Shown here piece after piece: positions 9,625-17,373 of a stretch of 64,000 nucleotides of DNA. The position numbers and the translations under genes were made by a program. Every line of letters begins with the position of its first letter. Position 1 is the first letter of the stretch. The stretch is from positions 62,001 through 126,000 of the forward strand of contig JACRLX010000007.1 of assembly GCA_016235165.1 (NCBI GenBank), written 5' to 3'. The notes under the pieces are model-generated. The model had not been told where the DNA came from. It ran no database searches and worked only from the letters and a program-made list of their open reading frames with translations. The stretch comes from Rhodocyclales bacterium. GTDB lineage: Bacteria; Pseudomonadota; Gammaproteobacteria; Burkholderiales; Rhodocyclaceae.

Positions 9625-10257
9625 TCAGCGCGTCGCGTTGGTGAGATGCAGGGCCAGCGCAAAAAAAATCGCGCCGGCGCAGCGGTCCAGCCAGATCGCC
9701 AGCGCCGGCTGGCGTTGCAGGCGCTTGCCGATGCCGCCGGCAAACCAGCCCAGGCTGCCGAAGATCAGCACTGTCTGCGCGGCAAAAAGGGCGCCGAGCA
9801 GCACCATTTGCAACCAAACCGCACCCCGCGCCGGATCGACGAACTGCGGCAGGAAGGCGATGAAGAACAGCGCCACCTTCGGGTTGATGACATTGGCGAT
9901 GAAGCCGCGGCGCAGGTGGGCGCTGATCGGCTCGACGGCGCCGTCATCGAGCTTGACCAGGGTCGCCTGTCCGGCAAAGCGCCAGGACATGACGCCGATA
10001 TAGACCAGGTACGCCGCGCCGGCCATCTTGAGCACGGTGAAGGTGTGTTCCGAGGCCACCACCACCGCGCCGATGCCCAGCGCGGCCCACAAGGTATGCA
10101 CAAAGCATCCCAGCGCGCAACCGAGACCGAAACCGATACCGGCACGCTGGCCACGGCTGATGCCAACCGAAAGCACCATCAGGTTGTCCGGGCCCGGCGC
10201 GATGGTGATCAACGCCGAGGCGGCAAGAAAGGCAAGCAGGACTTCCATAGTCGGCAT
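9625..10257 (-). CDS. LysE/RhtB-family amino acid exporter
   Basis: A 210-residue inner-membrane protein of the LysE/RhtB superfamily, which exports amino acids or derivatives using the proton gradient. It has about six hydrophobic segments and the family's N-terminal signature around ALITIAPGPDNLMVLSVG, with the conserved APGPDN loop. Later, YLVYIGVMSW and NPKVALFFIAFLPQF match the second conserved block. Length is normal (200-215). It is the last gene of the LysR-HpaI-GabD-LysE run, 30 bp after gabD. Substrate unknown; linkage to aldolase and aldehyde dehydrogenase genes may be only operonic. Confidence 0.88.
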   Translation of the reverse strand: MPTMEVLLAFLAASALITIAPGPDNLMVLSVGISRGQRAGIGFGLGCALGCFVHTLWAALGIGAVVVASEHTFTVLKMAGAAYLVYIGVMSWRFAGQATLVKLDDGAVEPISAHLRRGFIANVINPKVALFFIAFLPQFVDPARGAVWLQMVLLGALFAAQTVLIFGSLGWFAGGIGKRLQRQPALAIWLDRCAGAIFFALALHLTNATR

Positions 10258-10287
10258 GTCGATACGGTCCGCGTTGTGCGCTGATGC

Positions 10288-11730
10288 TTACAGCCCGGCC
10301 ATCGCCAGGTACTTCATTTCCAGGTATTCCTCGATGCCGTGACGCGAGCCCTCGCGTCCAAGCCCCGACTGCTTGACGCCGCCGAAGGGCGCCACTTCAT
10401 TCGAGATCATTCCCGAATTGACCCCGACCATGCCGTAATCCAGCGCCTCCGCCACGCGCCAGACGCGTGCGATGTCGCGGCTGTAGAAATAGGCGGCGAG
10501 GCCGAACTCGGTGTCGTTGGCCATGCGCACGGCTTCCGCCTCGTCCCGGAAGCCATAGATCGGCGCCACGGGGCCGAAGATTTCCTCGCGCGCGATGCGC
10601 ATCGCACTGGTGGCGCCGGTCAATACGGTAGGCTCGAAGAAGGTGCCACCGCGCGCATGGCGCTTGCCGCCGCAGACCACGCGGGCGCCGCCGGCAACAG
10701 CATCGGCCAGCAGTTCCTCGACCTTGGCCAGGGCCGGCGCATCGATCAACGGCCCCTGGGTCACACCCTCGTCGGTACCGGCGCCAACCTTGAGCGCGGC
10801 GACGGCGGCGGCAAGCTTTTCGGCGAACACCTGCTGCACGCTTTCCTGCACCAGGAAGCGATTGGCACAGACGCAAGTCTGACCGGCATTGCGATACTTG
10901 GAAACCATGGCGCCGGCAACGGCGGCATCGAGATCGGCGTCCTCGAACACGATGAAGGGCGCATTGCCGCCGAGTTCGAGGGACATTTTCTTGATCGTCG
11001 GCGCGCACTGCGCCATCAGCAGCCGGCCGATCTCGGTGGAGCCGGTGAAGGACAGCTTGAGCACCTTGGGATGCGAGGTAAGTTCCGCTCCGATCGGCGC
11101 CGGATCGCCGGTGACGATGTTGAGCACGCCGGGCGGAATGCCCGCCTGCTGCCCCAGCCAGGCCAGTGCCAGGGCCGACAGCGGCGTTTGCTCGGCCGGC
11201 TTGACCACCATGGTGCAGCCCGCCGCCAGCGCCGGCGCGGCCTTGCGCGTGATCATAGCGGCGGGAAAGTTCCACGGCGTAATCGCGGCACACACGCCCA
11301 CCGGCTGCTTGATCACCACCAGGCGCCGATCCGGCAGCGGCGATGGAATGACCTCGCCATAGACTCGCCGCGCCTCCTCGGCGAACCATTCGATGAAGGA
11401 CGCCGCATAGGCGATCTCGCCGCGTGCCTCGGCCAGCGGCTTGCCCTGCTCGGCCGTCATCAGCCGCGCCAGATCCTCCTGGTTTTCCATCATCAGTTCG
11501 AACCAGCGCTTGAGGATCCTGGCTCGCTCGGCGGCGGTCTTGTTGCGCCAGGGGATGAAGGCGGACTGCGCCGCCTCGATGGCGCGTCGCGTCTCCGCGG
11601 CACCAAAGTTCGGCACGCATCCAAGCAGTTCGCCACTGGCGGGATTGCGTACTGCCAGCGTGGAACTGCCGGCCTTGACCCATTCGCCGCCGATCAGGCA
11701 GGCATCGCGCAGGAGTTCGGGGTTCGTCAT
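10288..11730 (-). CDS. gabD: Succinate-semialdehyde dehydrogenase, NADP type (GabD-like)
   Basis: Oxidises succinate semialdehyde to succinate with NAD(P)+ in the cytoplasm. The 480-residue product is full length for the aldehyde dehydrogenase family. It has ITPWNFPAAMITRKAAPAL (cofactor/substrate channel), the FTGSTEIGR glycine motif, LELGGNAPFIVFEDAD with the general-base glutamate, and NAGQTCVCANRF with the nucleophilic cysteine. MTAEQGKPLAEARGE is characteristic of the GabD subgroup. Its ATG overlaps the end of hpaI by 4 bases (ATGA). In 4-hydroxyphenylacetate catabolism HpaI releases succinate semialdehyde and pyruvate, so aldolase followed by this enzyme is a sensible two-step route to succinate. 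No ring-cleavage genes are present here, so the real upstream substrate is open. Confidence 0.93.
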   Translation of the reverse strand: MTNPELLRDACLIGGEWVKAGSSTLAVRNPASGELLGCVPNFGAAETRRAIEAAQSAFIPWRNKTAAERARILKRWFELMMENQEDLARLMTAEQGKPLAEARGEIAYAASFIEWFAEEARRVYGEVIPSPLPDRRLVVIKQPVGVCAAITPWNFPAAMITRKAAPALAAGCTMVVKPAEQTPLSALALAWLGQQAGIPPGVLNIVTGDPAPIGAELTSHPKVLKLSFTGSTEIGRLLMAQCAPTIKKMSLELGGNAPFIVFEDADLDAAVAGAMVSKYRNAGQTCVCANRFLVQESVQQVFAEKLAAAVAALKVGAGTDEGVTQGPLIDAPALAKVEELLADAVAGGARVVCGGKRHARGGTFFEPTVLTGATSAMRIAREEIFGPVAPIYGFRDEAEAVRMANDTEFGLAAYFYSRDIARVWRVAEALDYGMVGVNSGMISNEVAPFGGVKQSGLGREGSRHGIEEYLEMKYLAMAGL

Positions 11731-12533
11731 GACTGGCTCGACCTTGATGGCGGGAAAGGGGCTGCATTATCGCGGAAAGCGGCAACCAGTTTCAGCGCCG
11801 CATTGCGCAGCAGGGAGGTATCGCCGCCGATGGCGACGAAGCTGGCGCCCAACTGACGATATTTTTCCGCCAATGCGGGATCGGTGACGAAAATTCCCGC
11901 CGCCTTGCCTGCCACCGCGATCCGGCGCAAGGCATCCTCGATTGCGGCGCGCACCTCGGGATGGCTGGATTCGCCCAGGTGACCGAGGGAAGCGGCAAGG
12001 TCGGCGGGGCCGATGAAGACGCCATCAACGCCCTCCACCGCCAGGATCTGATCGAGATTTTCCAACCCGCGTCGGGTCTCGACCTGCACCACCAGGCAAG
12101 TCTCGGCATCGGCATGGGCAAGGTAATCCTTGATGCCGTTCCAGCGCGAGGCGCGCGTGATCGATGCCGCCACGCCGCGAATGCCTGCCGGCGGATAGCG
12201 TACCGCCCGCACCAGCGCGGCGGCCTGGGCCGCGTCATCGACCATGGGCGCCAGTATGGTCTGCGCACCGACATCCAGGTATTGCTTGATCAGGTTCGGG
12301 TCGTGACTGGTCGGCCGCACCCCCACCGGCACCGGGTAGGCCGCCGCGGCCTGTAACTGGGCCAGCACGCTGGCCGGATCATTGGGCGCGTGCTCGGCAT
12401 CGATCAGCAGCCAGTCGAAACCGGCACCGGCCAGAATCTCCATGCTGATCGGACTGGTGAGGCCGAGAAACAGTCCGACCTGCCAGCGACCTTCGCGCAG
12501 CCCCTGCTTGAAACGGTTGCCCGGCATCTCCAT
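11727..12533 (-). CDS. hpaI: HpcH/HpaI-family class II aldolase
   Basis: Metal-dependent pyruvate aldolase, 268 residues, of the family of 4-hydroxy-2-oxoheptanedioate aldolase and 2-dehydro-3-deoxyglucarate aldolase. Visible signatures: VGLFLGLTSPISMEILAGAG at the start, LLIDAEHAPND with the catalytic His and metal/substrate residues, VGVRPTSHDPNLIKQYLD with the conserved Arg, GAQTILAPMVD, YPPAGIRGVA, and VEGVDGVFIGPADLAASLG near the C-terminus. It starts 6 bp after the LysR gene and overlaps gabD by 4 bp. The gabD neighbour favours the succinate-semialdehyde-releasing (HpaI) reaction; homologues acting on sugar acids cannot be excluded. Confidence 0.9.
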   Translation of the reverse strand: MEMPGNRFKQGLREGRWQVGLFLGLTSPISMEILAGAGFDWLLIDAEHAPNDPASVLAQLQAAAAYPVPVGVRPTSHDPNLIKQYLDVGAQTILAPMVDDAAQAAALVRAVRYPPAGIRGVAASITRASRWNGIKDYLAHADAETCLVVQVETRRGLENLDQILAVEGVDGVFIGPADLAASLGHLGESSHPEVRAAIEDALRRIAVAGKAAGIFVTDPALAEKYRQLGASFVAIGGDTSLLRNAALKLVAAFRDNAAPFPPSRSSQS

Positions 12534-12539
12534 GGCACG

Positions 12540-13454
12540 CTACTCCAGGCCCAGGCCCCGATCCCAATAGGGCTCGGGGCCAAGGCGGGTGGACAGAAAA
12601 TCGACGAAGGCACGCACCCGCCGCGGCACGAAGCGATGCCCCGGGAATACCGCGCACATGTCGAGACGCGGAGTGCCATAGGCCTTGAGGATGGGCACCA
12701 GACTGCCCTGTCGCAGGGCATCGGCAACCATGAAGGTTGGTTGGTAGGCAATGCCCATGTCGCGCAACGCCGCTTCCAGCAGGACATTGCCATTATTGGC
12801 GGTCAGCGGTCCGCCAATCTCGACCGCGCGCGGCTGGCCATCGATGATGAAATGCCAGCTACTGCGCGAGGCCAGCGAATACGCCAGGCAGGCGTGCCGC
12901 GCCAGTTCGTCGGGATGGGCCGGTTCGCCATGCCGGCGCAGGTAAGCCGGCGACGCAACCACGACGAAACGACAGGCGGTCAACCGCCTCGCCACGGTGG
13001 TATCGGGCAGCCGATCGGTGATGCGCAAGGCGAGATCCATGCCCTCCTCGATCAGGTTCACCCGCCTGTCGTTGAAATCGACATCGATATGGATGTCCGG
13101 ATGAAGCTGTGAAAAATCCAGGATCAGGGGTGTCAGGTGCAGCAGGCCAAAACTCAGCGGCACGGTGGTACGGATCACGCCGCGCAAGGTCTGCCCTTCG
13201 CCAGCCAGATCACCTTCCGCCGCGTCGACGCGATCGAGGATTTCGCGACACTGTTCCAGATAGGTTGCGCCGGCGGAGGTCAGCGACAGGCGCCGCGTGC
13301 TGCGCGCCATCAGCTTGACGCCAAGATGGGATTCGAGTGCGGCAATCTGGCGTGTCACCGCGGATCGCGCGACATTCATCTGATCGGCCACGGCGGTAAA
13401 GCTGCCTGCCTCGGCCACCCGCACGAACACCTGCATTGCCGCCAAACGGTCCAT
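12540..13454 (-). CDS. LysR-family transcriptional regulator
   Basis: A 304-residue LysR-type regulator. The N-terminal winged helix-turn-helix is clear (MDRLAAMQVFVRVAEAGSF, then ARSAVTRQIAALESHLGVKL and the wing RSTRRLSLTSAG). The effector-binding domain fills residues about 90-300, with DLALRITDRLPDTTVARRL typical of the broad AaeR/DmlR-like subgroup. I chose ATG 13454 because it begins exactly at the conserved domain start; the open frame upstream gives a non-conserved extension toward dsbA. Unlike most LysR genes it is not divergent from its likely target: it is the first gene of a same-strand run with hpaI, gabD and lysE and may regulate that operon and itself. The inducer is unknown. 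Confidence 0.92.
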   Translation of the reverse strand: MDRLAAMQVFVRVAEAGSFTAVADQMNVARSAVTRQIAALESHLGVKLMARSTRRLSLTSAGATYLEQCREILDRVDAAEGDLAGEGQTLRGVIRTTVPLSFGLLHLTPLILDFSQLHPDIHIDVDFNDRRVNLIEEGMDLALRITDRLPDTTVARRLTACRFVVVASPAYLRRHGEPAHPDELARHACLAYSLASRSSWHFIIDGQPRAVEIGGPLTANNGNVLLEAALRDMGIAYQPTFMVADALRQGSLVPILKAYGTPRLDMCAVFPGHRFVPRRVRAFVDFLSTRLGPEPYWDRGLGLE

Positions 13455-13551
13455 ATGAAATGTCTCCGTCGCAAAAATTTCAGTTGCCGGGCATTGTATG
13501 GGGAACGCTGCCTTAAAATTCCGCTCAAAGCTTCTTTCCACGGAGAACCTC

Positions 13552-14196
13552 ATGAAACGACTGCTTGCCCTGCTTTTCGCCACCGTCATTACTTCCTTCG
13601 GCATTGCGGGTTCCACCTTTGCGGCCGACCCGCAGGCCGGACGCGAATTCAAGCCGATCAACCCGCCGCTGGCGAGCCCCAAGGACAAGATCGAGGTCGT
13701 CGAATTCTTCTCCTACGGTTGCCCCCATTGCAGCGATTTCCATCCCATCATCGGCCAATGGGCGGCCAAGCTGCCCAAGGACGTCAGCTTTCGCCGGGTT
13801 CCGGTGAGCTTCGGTCGCGCCGAATGGGCACGTCTGTCGAAGATCTTCTATTCGCTCGAAGCCACCGGCGATCTGGCCAAGCTGGATACCGCCGTATTCA
13901 TCGCCATCCACGAGCAGCGCGTGGCGTTCAAGACCGACGACGCCGTCTTCGCCTGGGTGGGCAGCAAGGGCACCGATGCCAAGCGCTTTGCCGACGCCTT
14001 CAATGGTTTCTCGATGCAGAGCAAGGTGCAGCGCGCCGACCAGGACGCCACGGCCGCCAGGATCGGCGGCGTACCCTCGCTCGCGGTCGACGGCAAATAC
14101 CTGATCAACAACGAAGCCGCCAGCAGCTACGAAGACTTGCTGCGCATCACCGACGCCGTCATCGCCAAGGCGCGCCAGGAACGCAAGGGCAAGTGA
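13552..14196 (+). CDS. dsbA: Thiol:disulfide interchange protein DsbA
   Basis: Periplasmic oxidase that puts disulfides into exported proteins. The 214-residue precursor has a signal peptide (MKRLLALLFATVITSFGIAG, cleavage near STFA-ADP) and a thioredoxin fold with active site Cys57-Pro-His-Cys60 in FFSYGCPHC, plus the cis-proline loop GGVPSLAVDG. The start at 13552 gives the signal peptide; CGGAGAA lies about 6 bases upstream. An in-frame extension upstream to 13498 has no export logic. dsbB follows 3 bases later, so the oxidase and its re-oxidant are made together. Pilins and PilY1, encoded nearby, are known classes of disulfide-containing substrates. Confidence 0.96.
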   Translation: MKRLLALLFATVITSFGIAGSTFAADPQAGREFKPINPPLASPKDKIEVVEFFSYGCPHCSDFHPIIGQWAAKLPKDVSFRRVPVSFGRAEWARLSKIFYSLEATGDLAKLDTAVFIAIHEQRVAFKTDDAVFAWVGSKGTDAKRFADAFNGFSMQSKVQRADQDATAARIGGVPSLAVDGKYLINNEAASSYEDLLRITDAVIAKARQERKGK

Positions 14197-14199
14197 GAC

Positions 14200-14706
14200 T
14201 TGCCTTCCCCTAGCTTTCTTTTCTCCACACGCGGACTAATCGGCGCCACCGGCCTGACGGCGTTCGGCCTGGTCGCCGGTGGCGTGGTTCTGGCGCAGAC
14301 CATGAACCTCGCCGCCTGTCCGCTGTGCATCCTGCAACGCATGCTTTACCTGTTGCTGGCGCTGGAAGCCAGCCTGGCCTTGAGCCTGGCACGCACGGCA
14401 ACGGCAAAACGCCTCGCCGCACTGCCGATGCTGGCCACCGCACTCATCGGCGCCGGCATAGCCGCCTACCAGACCTGGCTGCAACGCTTTGCCAAAGGTG
14501 TCAGTTGTACGGCCGACCAGCCCTGGTGGGAGCATTTCGTGAATTGGGCCGGCAGCCAATGGCCGCTGCTGTTCGAGGCCTCCGGCCTGTGCTCGGAAGC
14601 CGGTTGGCGCTTTCTCGGCCTGTCGATCGCGGAATGGTCGCTGGCGGCTTTCACCGCCATGAGCGTAGCGATGCTTGCGGCATTCCTGAAGCGCAAGGAC
14701 GCCTGA
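14200..14706 (+). CDS. dsbB: Disulfide bond formation protein DsbB
   Basis: Inner-membrane quinone reductase that re-oxidises DsbA. The 168-residue product has four hydrophobic segments. The first periplasmic loop carries Cys40-Pro-Leu-Cys43 (AACPLCILQRM, a DsbB hallmark). The second loop carries the other pair at about Cys103 (KGVSCTADQ) and Cys131 (ASGLCSEAG). The start is an apparent TTG at 14200, three bases after the dsbA stop. No Shine-Dalgarno is evident, so translation probably depends on coupling to dsbA. Length fits the family (165-180). It converges with the response regulator gene 69 bp away. Confidence 0.93.
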   Translation: MPSPSFLFSTRGLIGATGLTAFGLVAGGVVLAQTMNLAACPLCILQRMLYLLLALEASLALSLARTATAKRLAALPMLATALIGAGIAAYQTWLQRFAKGVSCTADQPWWEHFVNWAGSQWPLLFEASGLCSEAGWRFLGLSIAEWSLAAFTAMSVAMLAAFLKRKDA

Positions 14707-14775
14707 TTCCGGTCCGGGCAGTTCCCTGTCGCCGTGGTACCAGCGCCGACTTTCGGGCGCGGGAGCCAAATCCTT

Positions 14776-15411
14776 TCAACGAATCAGCGCATGCTGCAAG
14801 GCATACTGGGTCAGACCGGCATTTGTCGCAATGCCCATCTTGCGCAGGATGCGACTGCGATACGTGCTGATGGTGGTCGGGCTGCGCGACATCGATTCCG
14901 CAATTTCCGAAATCGCCTTGCCTGCCGACAGCAGGCAAAACACCTGGTATTCGCGTTCCGAAAGCCGCTCATGCGGCAAGCCTTCCCGGTGACCGCTGAC
15001 ATCGAGGGCCAGCCACTCGGCAAGCGCCGGGCTGATGTACTTGCGCCCCCGTTGCAGCGTGGCGATTGCCTTCAGCAGCTCGTCCGGTGCTGCCTCCTTG
15101 CTCAGGTAGCCGCTGGCGCCAAGTTTTAGCGCCCGCACCGCCATGTGTTCCTCCGGCTGGATGCTCATGATCAGGACCATCAGCGACGGCCGATGTCGCA
15201 CCGACTCCTGCAATACGACAAAGCCATTCTGGTCCGGCAGGTTCAGATCCAGGATCAACAAGTCGATCTCGGCATTCGGACGCCTCAGGATATCAATCGC
15301 CGAGGCGGCGTTGGTCGCCTCAAGACAGACGTCGAGCGAGGGATCCGCCGCGAGCATCAAACGAATTCCCTGACGCACCACCGGGTGGTCGTCGACCAGC
15401 ATTATTTTCAT
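14776..15411 (-). CDS. NarL/FixJ-type response regulator
   Basis: A 211-residue two-component regulator. The receiver domain has the acidic pocket LVDDHP (Asp7, Asp8), phospho-acceptor Asp55 in LLILDLNLPD, and the switch Lys in GYLSKEAA. The C-terminal LuxR-type helix-turn-helix (about residues 145-205) has LSEREYQVFCLLSAGKAI and TISTYRSRILRKMG. It overlaps the histidine kinase stop by 4 bases (ATGA), so the two are a cognate pair. Targets are not visible; the promoter region of the linked TonB-receptor operon is the natural first guess. Confidence 0.94.
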   Translation of the reverse strand: MKIMLVDDHPVVRQGIRLMLAADPSLDVCLEATNAASAIDILRRPNAEIDLLILDLNLPDQNGFVVLQESVRHRPSLMVLIMSIQPEEHMAVRALKLGASGYLSKEAAPDELLKAIATLQRGRKYISPALAEWLALDVSGHREGLPHERLSEREYQVFCLLSAGKAISEIAESMSRSPTTISTYRSRILRKMGIATNAGLTQYALQHALIR

Positions 15412-16841
15412 CGTGTCGGCTCCTGGATCTCAACTGGCTTGGCACGCGCCAGCGGAATGACAATGGCAGTTCGGGTACCCGAGGCTTCCGCGTCGGGATT
15501 GGCGGGGCCAATGTCGATGATACCTCCCCAACGCTCCAGTCGCTCGCGCATTCCAAGTAGCCCAAGCGAAGGCCTCGCCTGATCGCGCAACTCAATGCCT
15601 CGGCCATCGTCCTTCACTTCCAGATGAATGGCGGTATCGGTTGCCTCAAGTATTACGTCTACCCGCCGCGCCTCGGCGTGGCGCGAAATATTCGTCAGCA
15701 GCTCCTGGAAGATGCGGAACAGGTCGGTGGCCATTTCCGCCGGAACATCCAGCTCGCCTTCGGGAAGATCGACGCTGCAACGAATATTCATGCGTCGCGC
15801 GAAATCCTGCGCCTGCCATTCGATGGCCGCCACCAGGCCAAGCGAATCCAGCACGCTCGGACGCAGTTCCCAGGAAATCACGCGCACCACCCTTATCAAT
15901 TCGTCGATCTGGCCGGCGACCGGCCGGCCGCTATCGCCCGGAGCCAAGCGTGCGACTTCGAATTTCAGGCTGGTCAAACGCTGTCCGAGTTCATCATGGA
16001 TTTCATGCGATATGCGGGTTCGCTCCTCCTCGCGCACGGCGCGCATGCGCGCCGACAGGGAACGCAAGTCTTCCACCAGCTGTTCCAGGCGCAGCGCCTG
16101 GGTATGCATCTGCTGGTCGCGGCGGATAATCGAATCGAGCATCAGGTTGAAGGCTTCCGCCAGTTTTCCGACTTCGTCGCCGAACTCCGCCACCGGACGC
16201 GGAAGGTTCTCCAGTACCGCCTCGGCACGGGCCTGGTTTGCCACGCCCGTGGCTATCCCGACCAGCTCGTCGAGCGGCGCGACAATCGAACGCACAATGC
16301 GACTGAACAAGGCCAATCCAAGGTAAAAACCGATGCCGAGCAGGATCAGCGTTGAAATTGCCACCCGGAACAATCTTTCGATTTCCTCGCCCAAGTCCAC
16401 CAGGATCACGACCTGTCCACGCACCGATCCCAAGTGAGTAATCGGGGCCCGGATCAGCATTTCGCGAAAACCCATTTGCACCTGCTCCGCACCCATGCGT
16501 GCAAGCAGGCGCCCCGGATCGTCGGGTGCAGCCAGGTAGCGGACCACGGGCAGCGGCAGATCGACGGCCGTCGGCACGATCACCCCCCAGCGCAAGCCCT
16601 CCAGATCCTTGATCGAGGCAAGGTTCTCGCGCAGGACCTGGATATCCCCGAACATCAATGCGGCGGAACTCTGCGTGGCCACGACGTTCACCATGGCCAG
16701 CGAGGACTGGCGCATCTCACCCCGCTCCCATTGAAAGAAATACACCAGGCTGCCAATCCAGATCAGCAGCAACAGGCTGCCCAACAGCAGTTTGTAGGCC
16801 CTGAGCAGGCGGGTCAGCAGGGTATGGCGTCGGCTGAGCAT
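15408..16841 (-). CDS. NarX-type sensor histidine kinase
   Basis: A 477-residue membrane kinase. It has an N-terminal membrane helix (LLLGSLLLLIWIGSLVYFFQ), a periplasmic loop of about 110 residues, and a second membrane helix (VAISTLILLGIGFYLGLALF). HAMP follows, then a HisKA_3 dimerisation domain with phospho-His in ISHEIHDELGQRLTSLKFE, then a HATPase_c domain (ELLTNISRHAEA, DDGRGIE, LGLLGMRERLE). This type pairs with NarL-family regulators, matching the gene that follows with a 4-base overlap. It shares one base with the upstream YfiR-like gene. The periplasmic loop may read the YfiR-like protein, by analogy with YfiR acting on the membrane protein YfiN; that link is inference. Confidence 0.93.
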   Translation of the reverse strand: MLSRRHTLLTRLLRAYKLLLGSLLLLIWIGSLVYFFQWERGEMRQSSLAMVNVVATQSSAALMFGDIQVLRENLASIKDLEGLRWGVIVPTAVDLPLPVVRYLAAPDDPGRLLARMGAEQVQMGFREMLIRAPITHLGSVRGQVVILVDLGEEIERLFRVAISTLILLGIGFYLGLALFSRIVRSIVAPLDELVGIATGVANQARAEAVLENLPRPVAEFGDEVGKLAEAFNLMLDSIIRRDQQMHTQALRLEQLVEDLRSLSARMRAVREEERTRISHEIHDELGQRLTSLKFEVARLAPGDSGRPVAGQIDELIRVVRVISWELRPSVLDSLGLVAAIEWQAQDFARRMNIRCSVDLPEGELDVPAEMATDLFRIFQELLTNISRHAEARRVDVILEATDTAIHLEVKDDGRGIELRDQARPSLGLLGMRERLERWGGIIDIGPANPDAEASGTRTAIVIPLARAKPVEIQEPTR

Positions 16842-17359
16842 CAGTACACCCTTCGCGCCAGTTGCAACAACCTGGCATTGATATCCAGTCCGGCCGCCCT
16901 GGCCGCCGTGAGGTTCACGTCGAATCCGAACCGGCCGCCACCGGTCGCCACCAGGCTCAAGGCCGCGCCCAGGGGTGCGCCTCCGTCGAACTCGGTAATG
17001 ATCAACAAGGGCTGCTTCGCGCTCGCATCCAGCACCGCCGGCAACCTGGCTGCATTGGCCGTATCGAGGAAGAATGCCCGGCAGGCATGGAGCTCGCCCA
17101 ACGACTTGAGGCGGCGCACGACCAGCACCGGAGCGCGGCGATCCATTGCCCCCAGGTGCGACAAGGGATCCCCTTCAAGATGGCTTTCGAGGCCACAGAG
17201 GGTAATGCTGGCCGGGTTGCCGGGCCAGCGCGTAAATTGGATGAAGTTGCTGATGAACCCCGCCTTCAGGCGCTCCTCGGCCAAGGGCTCGCCGGCGAAT
17301 GCAAGGTCGCCCATGGCGCAGGCCGCCACGATCGCGAGAAATCGCCTCAACCAGCCCAT
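16841..17359 (-). CDS. YfiR-like periplasmic protein (DUF4154)
   Basis: A 172-residue exported protein with signal peptide MGWLRRFLAIVAACAMGDLAFA-GEP. The mature part begins with AEERLKAGFISNFIQFTRWPG, the usual opening of the YfiR/DUF4154 family. A later GGGRFGFDVNLTAARAAGLDINARLLQLA matches the family's C-terminal end. In Pseudomonas YfiR is a periplasmic repressor of the cyclase YfiN. Here it sits between a TonB-dependent receptor (14 bp upstream) and a histidine kinase (1-base overlap), so it may pass a periplasmic signal to the kinase. Cysteines are present at ITLCGLES and LHACRAFF and could pair; this would fit the redox-sensitive YfiR fold. Confidence 0.85.
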   Translation of the reverse strand: MGWLRRFLAIVAACAMGDLAFAGEPLAEERLKAGFISNFIQFTRWPGNPASITLCGLESHLEGDPLSHLGAMDRRAPVLVVRRLKSLGELHACRAFFLDTANAARLPAVLDASAKQPLLIITEFDGGAPLGAALSLVATGGGRFGFDVNLTAARAAGLDINARLLQLARRVY

Positions 17360-17373
17360 GCCTTGGCCACCGA

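Noticed and set aside
14707-14775. Possible terminator between convergent dsbB and the response regulator
   Set aside because: No stem of more than about 5 bp followed by a T-run could be found.
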